NCBI GenBank assembly: GCA_934098395.1
Contig: CAKOOM010000002.1
Span: 1-64,000 of the forward strand
Direction: 5' to 3'
DNA from: an uncultured Bacilli bacterium
Lineage (GTDB): Bacteria; Bacillota_I; Bacilli_A; RF39; UBA660
Length of the DNA stretch: 64,000 nt
Below, one piece after another: positions 43,693-51,859 of this stretch. The first letter of the stretch is position 1; every line of letters starts with the position of its first letter. Under the pieces are notes generated by a model that saw nothing but the letters and a program-made list of their open reading frames with translations, searched no databases and had not been told where the DNA came from. Position numbers and translations under genes: made by a program.

Positions 43693-43717
43693 AATTCTTG
43701 GGAACAAATGGGGAACA
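43693..43717 (+). repeat. Right attachment site (attR) of the satellite element
   Basis: AATTCTTGGGAACAA (43693-43707) equals the left copy at 32597; a second GGGAACAA follows. The 60 bases from here also align with 45052-45112. Confidence 0.7.
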
Positions 43718-43830
43718 ACTACATAGAGCAAGATAGGTAAAATAGGGCTATTTACGAGAAATATAGCAAGTGATAAATCAATAATAATGAAAAATATGAC
43801 AAAAAAATAGGGTATTCTTTTTCCCCTGAA

Positions 43831-43851
43831 GAGAGTGAAAGCTCTCGTTTT
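43831..43851 (+). terminator. Terminator resembling that of the orphan RNA
   Basis: GAGAG-TGAAAG-CTCTC followed by G and T5. The preceding CCCCTGAAGAGAG matches the base of the orphan RNA terminator at 32514-32527, so this is a diverged copy on the other side of the element. Confidence 0.7.
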
Positions 43852-43905
43852 TGTTTGATTTTTAAAGTTTGTGAATTTTTGAAATTTTTAAAATTAATTA
43901 ACTAA

Positions 43906-43934
43906 TTGACTTATGTTTTATAATAGGTTAAAAT
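43906..43934 (+). promoter_or_regulatory. Promoter of the SAM methyltransferase gene
   Basis: -35 TTGACT (43906-43911), 17-bp spacer, -10 TAAAAT (43929-43934). Confidence 0.65.
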
Positions 43935-43976
43935 TACATTAAATGGTAATTATCTATTTATGAGAGGAGGTTAAAG

Positions 43977-44642
43977 ATGACAAAATCAAAGGAATGGAAT
44001 TGGAAAATAGCTAATGATGATATTAATTCTACATGGGAAGTGCCTAGTATAGAATCTTATTATTTACTTAATAGGTGGAGTAATCTAGGTTTTAAGGACT
44101 TTTTGGATTTAGGTTGTGGAATTGGAAGACATACTGTTTTATTTGCTAGAAATGGATTTAACACTTATGGCTTTGATATTAGTAAATATGGGCTTGATAA
44201 AACTAAAGAATGGTTAGATAGTCTTAATTTAAGTGCTAATTTAAAAGAAGGGGATATGCTTGATTTACCATATAAAAGTGATAGTTTTGATTGTATTTTA
44301 TGTAGAAACGTTATTTCACATCAGGATACTTTGGGAGTAGAACAAATTATTAAGGAACTTTATAGAGTTCTTAAAGACAACGGTGAGGTATATTTAACTC
44401 TTGGATCTAAATCTACTTGGGGATTTAAACAAACTTCTTGGCCTTTAATTGATGAGAATACTAGGCTTAGAATGGAAGAAGGACCTGAATATAAAGTGCC
44501 ACATTTTTATGCTGATTATGATTTGATTAAAATTTTATTTAAAGATTTTAAAATTGAATTTATTAATCATATTGAAGATTTTTATGAATCAAATGGTAAA
44601 ACCTATTCTTCATTTCATTATCATGTTTTAATAAAAAAATAA
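43977..44642 (+). CDS. Class I SAM-dependent methyltransferase
   Basis: 221 residues. Rossmann-fold methylase with motif I FLDLGCGIGRHTVLFA, acidic loop NTYGFDIS and motif IV-like FDCILCRNVISHQ (Methyltransf_11 type). Substrate unknown; the RNVISHQDTLGVEQIIKELYRVLK segment is typical of small-molecule methylases. SD GAGAGGAGG. It is isolated between two att-like repeats (43693 and 45052), so it may be cargo of an older insertion. Confidence 0.85.
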   Translation: MTKSKEWNWKIANDDINSTWEVPSIESYYLLNRWSNLGFKDFLDLGCGIGRHTVLFARNGFNTYGFDISKYGLDKTKEWLDSLNLSANLKEGDMLDLPYKSDSFDCILCRNVISHQDTLGVEQIIKELYRVLKDNGEVYLTLGSKSTWGFKQTSWPLIDENTRLRMEEGPEYKVPHFYADYDLIKILFKDFKIEFINHIEDFYESNGKTYSSFHYHVLIKK

Positions 44643-44800
44643 ATTAAGTAATTATATATGTTAAAGGATATCCTAGAATTAAAGGGTTCGATTTTTTCTA
44701 TATTCTAATTAAATGTTGTGTTTCTAAAAGTGCACTAATTTCTTTTGAATTATTAAATAACGATTTTTTAAAGTGCAATTGCGTAATTTCAAAGTGCAAT

Positions 44801-44990
44801 TATTGCACTTTGGAAGAACAAGCAATTATAAATATTATTAAGAGTAATTCAACGATTAAACAAGAAAAAATTGTTAATATGATTAATTATGTCATTAAGA
44901 ATAGTTAAAACAAGAATGAATGAAATGCAAGAAAAAGGACTTATTGCTAGAAAAAATGAAAAACGAAACGGGAAATGGATAATTTTATAA
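44801..44990 (+). pseudogene. Remnant of a winged-helix C-terminal domain
   Basis: One frame reads EEQAIINIIKSNSTIKQEKI and the next reads MSLRIVKTRMNEMQEKGLIA then KNEKRNGKWIIL before TAA 44988-44990. Together they give the winged-helix tail seen in AlbA_2/HTH regulators, broken by a one-base shift. The 620-base gap 44643-45263 otherwise contains only two AAAGTGCAATT repeats near 44771-44801 and the third att-like copy. Confidence 0.55.
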
Positions 44991-45051
44991 AAATAATTTA
45001 GAATCAAGATAAGGACTTTTTTTATTATAATAATTATAGGGAACGATAAAT

Positions 45052-45112
45052 TTTTCGGTAACAAATTGGGAACATAGGTATAGAACAAGATAGGTAAAAT
45101 ATGGTATTTTTC
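45052..45112 (+). repeat. Third, diverged att-like copy
   Basis: Aligns with 43695-43755 across about 60 bases, sharing AACAAATxGGGAACA and AGATAGGTAAAATA. A weak GAGAG hairpin and T5 near 45187-45212 echo the terminators beside the other copies. Probable scar of an earlier integration. Confidence 0.6.
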
Positions 45113-45263
45113 GATAATTTTGGTAAATGACAAAATAATAATAATTAAAATATTCTAGAAAATTAATACAGGTAAAATCTCCAAAAAGAGAGTCGCGAGA
45201 AGCTTACTTTTTGTATATAGCCTAAAACTTGTGCTATGAAATTAATATAATGGTGATGTTATT

Positions 45264-45656
45264 ATGAATAAAGAAGATATTGTTAGAATATTGAATTATT
45301 ATGAATTGGATAAAGTTAGATATGTTGTTATATCTGGAGCGGCTCTTACTTTACTTGGAATAGTGGATTATGCTAAAGATATAGATATATATTGTGATGA
45401 AGAGTATTATAATTATTTAATTAATAATTATGGGGCTGTTTATGAAAGAACTAACGAATATGGTATAGATGCATATATGATAGATGGAATAATTAATTTT
45501 TCTTTTTCATATAAACCAAATGAAGAAAAAATAATAGATGGTATTAAATGTTCTTCATTAAAAGATATAATTGAATTAAAAGAACATTTGAATAGAAATA
45601 AAGACAAAGAATTATTAAAAACATTAAAACGATTATATGTTAAGAGTGATAATTGA
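45264..45656 (+). CDS. Small nucleotidyltransferase-fold protein
   Basis: 130 residues, SD GGTGATG. ISGAALTLLGI followed by AKDIDIYCDEEYY matches the start of the NTase superfamily (GS/GAxA ... DxDxx), as in DUF6036/AbiEii-like proteins. The C-terminal half has SLKDIIELKEHLNRNKDKE, usual in this group as the helix after the catalytic sheet. It may be half of an AbiE-type or MNT/HEPN-type system, but no partner is adjacent. It lies just right of the last att-like scar, so it may be chromosomal. Confidence 0.7.
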   Translation: MNKEDIVRILNYYELDKVRYVVISGAALTLLGIVDYAKDIDIYCDEEYYNYLINNYGAVYERTNEYGIDAYMIDGIINFSFSYKPNEEKIIDGIKCSSLKDIIELKEHLNRNKDKELLKTLKRLYVKSDN

Positions 45657-45748
45657 TTTATAGTAGAAATGTTGCTTATGTAGAGTTAATTATATTTGCA
45701 AAAATACTTATAAATGGTAAAATATATTTATACTATGAAGGTGATATA

Positions 45749-46465
45749 ATGAGTAAAATAGACGAATTGAAGAGAATTATTAATGAATCAAGTAATATAG
45801 TATTTTTTGGTGGAGCTGGTGTTAGTACTGAGAGTGGTATTAAAGATTTTAGGGGAAAGAATGGTTTATATAAACAAAAGTTAGATAAACCTACGGAGTA
45901 TTATTTAAGTTCGGATTGTTTTTTTAATGATACGGAGAATTTCTTTAAGTTTTATCATGATAATATGAATGCAATGGAAGCAGAGCCTAATGTTACACAT
46001 AAATATTTAACTAAATTAGAAGATTCTGGCAAATTAAAAGCTATTATTACTCAAAATATAGATGGATTACATCAAAAGGCTAAAAGTAAGAATGTTTTGG
46101 AAATACATGGAACTATATATAAAAATCATTGTCTTTTATGTAACAAGGAATATGATGGTGATTATGTTTTTAGAAGTAAGGGTATTCCTAAGTGTGATTG
46201 TGGAGGGATAATTAAACCTGATGTTGTATTGTATGGTGAAATGTTACCTGATGCTTATATTGAGGCAGAAAAGTATATAAGACAAGCTGATACATTAATT
46301 GTTGCAGGTACTTCTTTAACTGTGGAGCCTGCTAGTAGTTTAGTTAGATTGTTTAAAGGGGTTAATTTAGTGATTATAAATATGGATCCTACTAATTATG
46401 ATAGTTTAGCTACATTAGTAATTCATGATAGTTTAAAAAATGTGGTAAGTGAATTAATTAAGTAA
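45749..46465 (+). CDS. cobB: Sir2-family NAD-dependent protein deacylase
   Basis: 238 residues from ATG 45749 (SD GAAGGTGA). NAD-binding GGAGVSTESGI (21-31) and TQNIDGLH (101-108), catalytic H120 (EIHGT), and a zinc site C128/C131/C149/C151. It removes acyl groups from protein lysines, releasing O-acyl-ADP-ribose and nicotinamide. All catalytic residues are present. The frame is open for 32 codons upstream without an SD, so the shorter start is used. Monocistronic, followed by a terminator. Confidence 0.93.
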   Translation: MSKIDELKRIINESSNIVFFGGAGVSTESGIKDFRGKNGLYKQKLDKPTEYYLSSDCFFNDTENFFKFYHDNMNAMEAEPNVTHKYLTKLEDSGKLKAIITQNIDGLHQKAKSKNVLEIHGTIYKNHCLLCNKEYDGDYVFRSKGIPKCDCGGIIKPDVVLYGEMLPDAYIEAEKYIRQADTLIVAGTSLTVEPASSLVRLFKGVNLVIINMDPTNYDSLATLVIHDSLKNVVSELIK

Positions 46466-46479
46466 AAATATATGTAAAT

Positions 46480-46505
46480 GATATCTTTTTTAGATATCTT
46501 TTTTT
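46480..46505 (+). terminator. Terminator of the sirtuin gene
   Basis: GATATCT (46480-46486) / AGATATC (46492-46498), T5 loop, then T7. Confidence 0.8.
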
Positions 46506-46587
46506 AATTTAAATAAAAAATATGATATAATATGTATAAGATAGGTAGCACTATTTAATATAATTTAATATAGAAAGGAGAGGTATA

Positions 46588-47679
46588 ATGAATAAGAATA
46601 AATCTGGTAATACCAAGAAAATTATATTAGTTTTAGTTTTATTGCTTGTTATTGGGGGAATATTTGGTGTTGTAGGAATACTTAAAAAGAATAGTAGTTT
46701 GGGTGTAAAAATAGTAAAAAATGATGTTAGTAAAATTACTTTAGAGGATTATCAAAATGATGCATTGTCATTAAAGAAACCAGCTGGATGGGAGGTTTCA
46801 GCCGGTGGTGTTGGAATATACTATGCTGTAAGAGTGTATGACCCAAATGATAATAATAATCAAGTATTTGTGATGCTGAAAGTTCAACCACTTTTAAAGA
46901 GTGAGGCTGGTAAAAAAACTTGGCAAGATTATGCAAACTTAAGTGGTAATCAAGCACAATATAAAGTATTTACATCAGCGGTAGTATTAAGTAATCCAAC
47001 TACTGAAGGATTTTATCTTAAATTTAATGATGTAGCTAAGTATTTAACTTCTATTGAACCAACGTTAGCTAATGTTAAATTTCCAACATTTAATGATTTT
47101 AAGAAGATTGAGGAATTTGATTCGAATGCTTCGATGAAGAGTTATGCGTTAGATAGCAAAGTTTTAAGAGCCACATTTAGTAATGAAAATAATAAATCTG
47201 GTGAAGGTTTGTTTATGGCATCTATAGTTAATTTTGGAAATTCTGTAATCGGGATGGTTGATAATTCGTATTATATGGTTTATGATATAACGGCGGTTAC
47301 AGCTGATAAGGATAATTTTATTGATTATAAGGACATTTTACTTGAGGTTACAAAATCTATTGAGTTTAATGATGAATACGTTAAGAAAACAATTAATGAC
47401 AGTAATGCTCAAACTGAACGTTCTTTAGAACTAAATGCTCAAATACAAAAATCATTTGATTCTTATATGAGTGCTTGGGAAAATAGACAAACAACATATG
47501 ATATTATGAGTCAAAAACAAAGTGATGCAACTCTTGGATATGAGAGAGTGTATGATACGGAAACTGGAGATATATATAAAGCATATAATGGATTTACTGA
47601 TGATTATTCAGGAAAGAGATATCAAAGTATAACAGATGATATGTATACACAAAAGACATCTGGATATATTGAGAAGTAG
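46588..47679 (+). CDS. Membrane-anchored exported protein of unknown function
   Basis: 363 residues, SD AAGGAGAGG. Short basic N terminus, one membrane segment (about 11-30), then a long extracellular part with a beta-rich domain (about 45-265; LKKPAGWEVSAGG resembles lipoprotein PsbP/DUF1795-like openings) and a helical, Gln/Ser-rich C-terminal region. It runs with the next gene (6-nt gap to its SD-led ATG), which has the same membrane topology. A paired envelope role is inferred. Confidence 0.65.
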   Translation: MNKNKSGNTKKIILVLVLLLVIGGIFGVVGILKKNSSLGVKIVKNDVSKITLEDYQNDALSLKKPAGWEVSAGGVGIYYAVRVYDPNDNNNQVFVMLKVQPLLKSEAGKKTWQDYANLSGNQAQYKVFTSAVVLSNPTTEGFYLKFNDVAKYLTSIEPTLANVKFPTFNDFKKIEEFDSNASMKSYALDSKVLRATFSNENNKSGEGLFMASIVNFGNSVIGMVDNSYYMVYDITAVTADKDNFIDYKDILLEVTKSIEFNDEYVKKTINDSNAQTERSLELNAQIQKSFDSYMSAWENRQTTYDIMSQKQSDATLGYERVYDTETGDIYKAYNGFTDDYSGKRYQSITDDMYTQKTSGYIEK

Positions 47680-47685
47680 GTGTTT

Positions 47686-48639
47686 ATGAAAAATAAAAAA
47701 ATCTTTTATATATTGGGATTAGGATTGTTACTGATAGTTTCTTTAATAATTATATTAGTAATTAATAAGGGCAACAATCAAAAAACGAGTAATGATGATA
47801 AGATAGATAATAATAATAGTCCATTAATTAATGCTATATTAAAAAATAAGAATAAAAAAGAGAATGATTATAAGAAATTTATAGATGGAGAAGTACTTAA
47901 TGAGGATACAAACTTTATAGAATATGCATTTATTAGTAATAATAAAGTTTATATATTTGATCCGAAAAAACTAGAAGAAGGAGTTAAAAGTTATAAACTT
48001 GTTTATAATATACCTAGTGATAAAAAAATAGTTAATATTGGAATACCTTATGGAGCTGATATATATTTTTATACTGATGACGATCATGAGTATGTCGTAA
48101 GAGATACGAATATTGATAATGATGTTGTTGCTGATTATTCAATGTTTGAAAAGGCTCAATATGAATTAAAAAGTTATAATGATGGTTCTTATACCGAGAA
48201 AAGATATAAAAAGAAGATTAATTATGACTTTATATGTAACTTATTTTATGTATATGATAATATCTTATATAAAGTAACTGATGAATACTATCATTATACA
48301 GAGAAGAGAATGGTACCTTTATCTATTGATAAGATAAGTGGTAATTATGAAGGTGAAAAAATACTTAGAATATATAATGATAGAATTGTTAGAACTGATA
48401 AGGGTTTTTATGAAGTACTTGGATATAAGGATAATGGTGAGAAAAAGTATACGACTATGAAAATAGATTTACTTAGTAAGTATTATGATGAAGTTTTAAC
48501 TTTTACTTATAAGTATGTAATTTTAAAAGATTATACTTTAATACCAATAAACGATGTTATGACTAATCGTGGTAAAGATTATGGATATAATTTTTATTTG
48601 GATGATTTAGATCGTGAACTGGATAATTTTATTGAATAA
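47686..48639 (+). CDS. Membrane-anchored exported protein of unknown function
   Basis: 317 residues; ATG 47686 with TAGGTG just upstream is preferred over an in-frame GTG at 47680. One N-terminal membrane segment (about 7-28), then an Asn/Asp/Lys-rich spacer and an extracellular beta-rich region with many Tyr residues. No family recognised. It is in operon with the preceding exported protein and ends at a terminator. Confidence 0.65.
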   Translation: MKNKKIFYILGLGLLLIVSLIIILVINKGNNQKTSNDDKIDNNNSPLINAILKNKNKKENDYKKFIDGEVLNEDTNFIEYAFISNNKVYIFDPKKLEEGVKSYKLVYNIPSDKKIVNIGIPYGADIYFYTDDDHEYVVRDTNIDNDVVADYSMFEKAQYELKSYNDGSYTEKRYKKKINYDFICNLFYVYDNILYKVTDEYYHYTEKRMVPLSIDKISGNYEGEKILRIYNDRIVRTDKGFYEVLGYKDNGEKKYTTMKIDLLSKYYDEVLTFTYKYVILKDYTLIPINDVMTNRGKDYGYNFYLDDLDRELDNFIE

Positions 48640-48640
48640 G

Positions 48641-48665
48641 AAGACTAATTTTTAGTCTTTTTTTA
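48641..48665 (+). terminator. Terminator of the exported-protein pair
   Basis: AAGACTAA (48641-48648) / TTAGTCTT (48652-48659) and T-run. Confidence 0.8.
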
Positions 48666-48707
48666 ATAATAAAAATTAAAAAATATATAATAATAGTAGG
48701 AGGAATT

Positions 48708-49133
48708 ATGAAAAGAAATTATAAGTTGTTAGCAGTATTTATACTGATACCGATAGTATTAGGCGGAATAGTTGGTCTTTTGACTGTTAAGGGTAGTAAT
48801 ATTGATAGTATAATACCTGCGTGGATATTTCCGGTTGTTTGGACTGTTTTATATACACTTATGGGTATTTCTTCTTATATGGTTTATATGGATACTGGTT
48901 ATATACCTAAAATATATATAATTCAATTAGTAATTAATTATTCTTGGGTATTTATTTTCTTTACTTTTAAGAATTTTATGTTAGCTTTTATTGTTATTAT
49001 ATTGCTGGTTATATTAGTGGGTTTAATGATAAAGAAGTTTTTATCTATTAATAAGATAACTGGTTATTTACAAATTCCTTATTTTATATGGTTAATAATA
49101 GCTGGATATTTAAATTTAATGTTTATTATATAG
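48708..49133 (+). CDS. tspO: TspO/MBR family membrane protein
   Basis: 141 residues with five membrane segments. IIPAWIFPVVWTVLYTLMGISSYMVY matches the TspO core (PxWxFPxxWTxLYxxMG), and NYSWVFIFFTFKNFMLAF matches the fourth helix. TspO proteins bind tetrapyrroles and steroids and may degrade porphyrin in light. SD AGGAGGA precedes the ATG. Short monocistronic unit between two terminators. Confidence 0.88.
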   Translation: MKRNYKLLAVFILIPIVLGGIVGLLTVKGSNIDSIIPAWIFPVVWTVLYTLMGISSYMVYMDTGYIPKIYIIQLVINYSWVFIFFTFKNFMLAFIVIILLVILVGLMIKKFLSINKITGYLQIPYFIWLIIAGYLNLMFII

Positions 49134-49186
49134 TTAAAATTCGTTTAAATATGGTATAATTATATTGTGTTATAGGAGTGGTATTA

Positions 49187-49981
49187 ATGCAGAATTTTAA
49201 CTTTCATGGTCATACGAAGCGATGTGGACATGCGGACAATAATGTATTAGATGAAGATTATGTTAAGAAGTTTATTTCTATGGGATTTAAGAAAATTGCT
49301 TTTACAGATCATTGCCCAGAAAAAAATAGAATTGATACGAGAAATAATATGCGGATGGACTATACGGAACTCAATGATTATTTAAATAGTATTAATTATT
49401 TAAAGAATAAGTATAAAGATAAGATAGGTATTTTATCTGGGTTTGAAGTTGAGTATTTAGATGTGTTGGAAGATGAAATAATAGATTTAAAGAAAAAATG
49501 TGATATGATTGTATTAGGACAACATTTTATATATAAAGATGGAAATCTTAAAGTGTTTAGAAAACATGCTTTTAGTGATATGGATTTGCTTAAATATGGT
49601 GAGTGTGTGGTTAGTGCTATAAAAAAAGGAATACCTGATATTGTAGTTCATCCGGATATTTATATGGTTTCTAGAAGCAAGATGGGTGATATTGAGGAAA
49701 AAGTAGCTAGGATGATATGTGAGGCAGCAGAGAGATATCATGTTATACTTGAAATTAACTTATCAGAACCATATTTATATATGAATGGATATATTGATAA
49801 AATAAGTTATCCATGTGTAGATTTTTGGAAAATAGTATCTGAATATAAGATAGATGTATTATACGGAATAGATGCACATTGTTTAGGACAAATAGATAGA
49901 TATCCAGATTTGGTTAAATTTGTAAATGATTTATTTGGTGAAGAATTGATAAATAAACTTAATTTTTTAGAGGTGGCTTAA
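49187..49981 (+). CDS. PHP-domain phosphoesterase, HisK/histidinol-phosphatase-like
   Basis: 264 residues from ATG 49187 (SD TAGGAG); an in-frame GTG at 49178 overlaps that SD. PHP metal-binding motifs: NFHGHTKRCGHAD, FTDHCPEK, GFEVEYLD, HPDIYMVSR and DAHCLGQI. This order is typical of HisJ-type histidinol-phosphate phosphatases, but other his genes are absent from the window, so the substrate is uncertain. The stop overlaps a terminator. Confidence 0.8.
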   Translation: MQNFNFHGHTKRCGHADNNVLDEDYVKKFISMGFKKIAFTDHCPEKNRIDTRNNMRMDYTELNDYLNSINYLKNKYKDKIGILSGFEVEYLDVLEDEIIDLKKKCDMIVLGQHFIYKDGNLKVFRKHAFSDMDLLKYGECVVSAIKKGIPDIVVHPDIYMVSRSKMGDIEEKVARMICEAAERYHVILEINLSEPYLYMNGYIDKISYPCVDFWKIVSEYKIDVLYGIDAHCLGQIDRYPDLVKFVNDLFGEELINKLNFLEVA

Positions 49982-50000
49982 TCTTGGTTAGCCTCTTTTC
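49969..50000 (+). terminator. Terminator of the PHP gene
   Basis: AGAGG-GGCT / AGCC-TCT stem with a T-rich tail, spanning the stop codon. Confidence 0.6.
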
Positions 50001-50029
50001 TTGACAAAATTTCTTTTTTGATGTATTAT
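50001..50029 (+). promoter_or_regulatory. Promoter of the 113-aa/131-aa gene pair
   Basis: -35 TTGACA (50001-50006), 17-bp spacer, -10 TATTAT (50024-50029). Confidence 0.75.
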
Positions 50030-50075
50030 ATATGTCCATCTTAAGTGATTTTTTGCGTGGTTAGGAGGAGTAATT

Positions 50076-50417
50076 ATGAGTAGTAATATTATTGATTTAC
50101 ATATGAGCGAAGATGATATATTGGAATTTCTTGATATAGATTATGCATATAATAATAGTGAGTTAATAATATTTATTCATGATTTAGTTGATGCATGTAG
50201 TGATAAAGAAATTTATTTGAGATTAATGATACTATGTAAGATTAAGAAACTTGATGTTAAAAGAGTATATTTAGATTTGTCAAATAGCAATGGTAAATTA
50301 TATGAAGTACTTTTTAAATGCATTAAATGGGAACATGATGTTGATACGATAGTAAATATTAGTGCAGATAAGAAAAATATAGATAAAGTTAAAGTAAGAA
50401 AAAGAATGGAGAAATAG
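50076..50417 (+). CDS. Unknown 113-aa protein
   Basis: SD TAGGAGGAG precedes ATG 50076. Small acidic to neutral protein with helical pattern (SEDDILEFLDIDYAY ... LVDACSDKEIYLRLMILCKI). No membrane segment or known motif. It is separated by 14 nt from the SD-led start of the next small gene and they share a promoter, so they likely act together. Function unknown. Confidence 0.65.
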   Translation: MSSNIIDLHMSEDDILEFLDIDYAYNNSELIIFIHDLVDACSDKEIYLRLMILCKIKKLDVKRVYLDLSNSNGKLYEVLFKCIKWEHDVDTIVNISADKKNIDKVKVRKRMEK

Positions 50418-50431
50418 ATATGGGAGATAAC

Positions 50432-50827
50432 ATGATTGGAAGATTCTTTGCGGATAGAATTGATGGCATTAGAATGGAATTTTATGTATATGCGAATGGA
50501 ATTATAGTTTGCTCAATGTATCCGGATATATTAATGAAAAGAATTTATTTAAAACCAAGAATAGAATATTATGGAATAGATAATAAATATCATGTGTTAG
50601 ATAAGACTAAAGGTAATGATTGTTTAATATGTAATTATTTAATTGATCCGGAATTGTTTATGTATATGAAAGATAATAATATGATTATGTATAGTGTAGA
50701 AATGGCTTATTTATATGATTTTGTTAACAAAGATGGATTTGATTTATTTCATAAGAAAACAGCTTTTAAGAGAGTAAAAGATAAAAGTAAAATATTAGAA
50801 AAGCAAAAAAAGGGAATTTATAATTAA
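50432..50827 (+). CDS. Unknown 131-aa protein
   Basis: ATG 50432 lies 5 nt after GGGAG; an in-frame ATG at 50420 would place the SD inside the gene. Mixed alpha/beta protein with FYVYANGIIVCSMYPDI and CLICNYLIDPELF segments; no known domain. It ends in a basic stretch (KSKILEKQKKG). Followed by a perfect terminator. In operon with the 113-aa gene. Confidence 0.65.
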   Translation: MIGRFFADRIDGIRMEFYVYANGIIVCSMYPDILMKRIYLKPRIEYYGIDNKYHVLDKTKGNDCLICNYLIDPELFMYMKDNNMIMYSVEMAYLYDFVNKDGFDLFHKKTAFKRVKDKSKILEKQKKGIYN

Positions 50828-50856
50828 TAGATTGTTAATTACAATCTATTTTTTTA
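50827..50856 (+). terminator. Terminator of the small gene pair
   Basis: ATAGATTGT / ACAATCTAT stem with TAATT loop and T7. Confidence 0.85.
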
Positions 50857-50886
50857 TGGTAAAATAGATGTATGGAGGAGATATGA

Positions 50887-51756
50887 ATGGAATTAATTAA
50901 TTTAGGGGATAAAACATATTATATAAAGAATAATACAAATATTGGAGTATATAGAATAAATGAGCGTGATGTTATTTTAATTGATAGTGGAATAGATAGT
51001 GAAGTAGGTAGAAAGATTTTAAAAGTTATTAGAGAAAATGATATGGAAGTTGTAGGAATTATTAATACGCATTCTCATGCTGATCATATAGGAGGTAATA
51101 ATTTTATTCAAAGTAGAACTAACTGTAAGATATATAATGTAGGTATAGAGAATGTAATTGTCAATAATCCAATATTAGAACCAATGATTATGTATGGGGC
51201 TAGTCCAATGAATGATCTTAAAAATAAATTTTTAATGGCTAAGGAATCTAAATCTGATTTGTTAGATATACTTCCGGATGGACTTAGTTATGTTTCGTTA
51301 GCAGGGCATACATGTTCTATGATAGGAATAATTACTAGTGATAATGTTTTCTTTTTGGGAGATGCAATAGTTAATAGTAATACAATAGAAAAATATCATG
51401 TTTTCTTTTTGGATGATATAGCTAGTCATATGAAGACACTAGATTATTTATGTGAATTAAAATATAGTTTGTATGTTCCATCGCATGGCGAAATTACTGG
51501 TGATATAAGTGAATTAATTAAAATAAATAGAGATAAGATGAATGAAATAATTGATAATATACTAAATATTTGTTTAGAAAAAACTAGTTTTGAAGATATT
51601 TTAAAGAAAATATTTGATAAATATGAACTTACTTTAAATTTAATGCAGTATTATTTAGTTGGCAATACAATAAAGGCCTATTTAAAGTATTTATTAGAAA
51701 GTGAAAAATTAAAATATTTATTTGAAGATAATAAAATGTACTATATAACTAAATAG
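50887..51756 (+). CDS. Metallo-beta-lactamase-fold hydrolase
   Basis: 289 residues, SD GGAGGAG. MBL metal-binding motif THSHADHIGG (about 59-68), then AGHTCSMIGI, FFLGDAI and VPSHGE complete the binuclear site. A C-terminal helical extension (about 215-289) may gate the active site. Such proteins include glyoxalase II-like thioesterases and others; the substrate is not readable. Monocistronic, upstream of htpG. Confidence 0.85.
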   Translation: MELINLGDKTYYIKNNTNIGVYRINERDVILIDSGIDSEVGRKILKVIRENDMEVVGIINTHSHADHIGGNNFIQSRTNCKIYNVGIENVIVNNPILEPMIMYGASPMNDLKNKFLMAKESKSDLLDILPDGLSYVSLAGHTCSMIGIITSDNVFFLGDAIVNSNTIEKYHVFFLDDIASHMKTLDYLCELKYSLYVPSHGEITGDISELIKINRDKMNEIIDNILNICLEKTSFEDILKKIFDKYELTLNLMQYYLVGNTIKAYLKYLLESEKLKYLFEDNKMYYITK

Positions 51757-51775
51757 TTATAAGTACTTTTTTTAA
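51738..51775 (+). terminator. Terminator of the MBL hydrolase gene
   Basis: Long stem GTAC..TATAACTA / TAGTTATA..GTAC across the stop codon, followed by T7. Confidence 0.75.
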
Positions 51776-51779
51776 TATT

Positions 51780-51821
51780 TTAGCAATTAGTATTGACAAT
51801 TGCTAAATGTGGTGTTACACT
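51780..51821 (+). promoter_or_regulatory. CIRCE-spaced operator and promoter of htpG
   Basis: TTAGCAATT (51780-51788), 9-nt spacer, AATTGCTAA (51798-51806): a perfect 9-9-9 inverted repeat with the outer half-sites of CIRCE (TTAGCA/TGCTAA) but ATT/AAT in place of CTC/GAG. The spacer holds the -35 TTGACA (51793-51798), 17 nt before -10 TACACT (51816-51821). Binding by HrcA would block the promoter. Confidence 0.7.
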
Positions 51822-51859
51822 TTAATTGTAATTGAAAAGATTATAGAAAGAGTGATGTT

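Noticed and set aside
32597..43717. Complete prophage
   Set aside because: No terminase, portal, capsid, tail or lysis gene is present between the attachment repeats.
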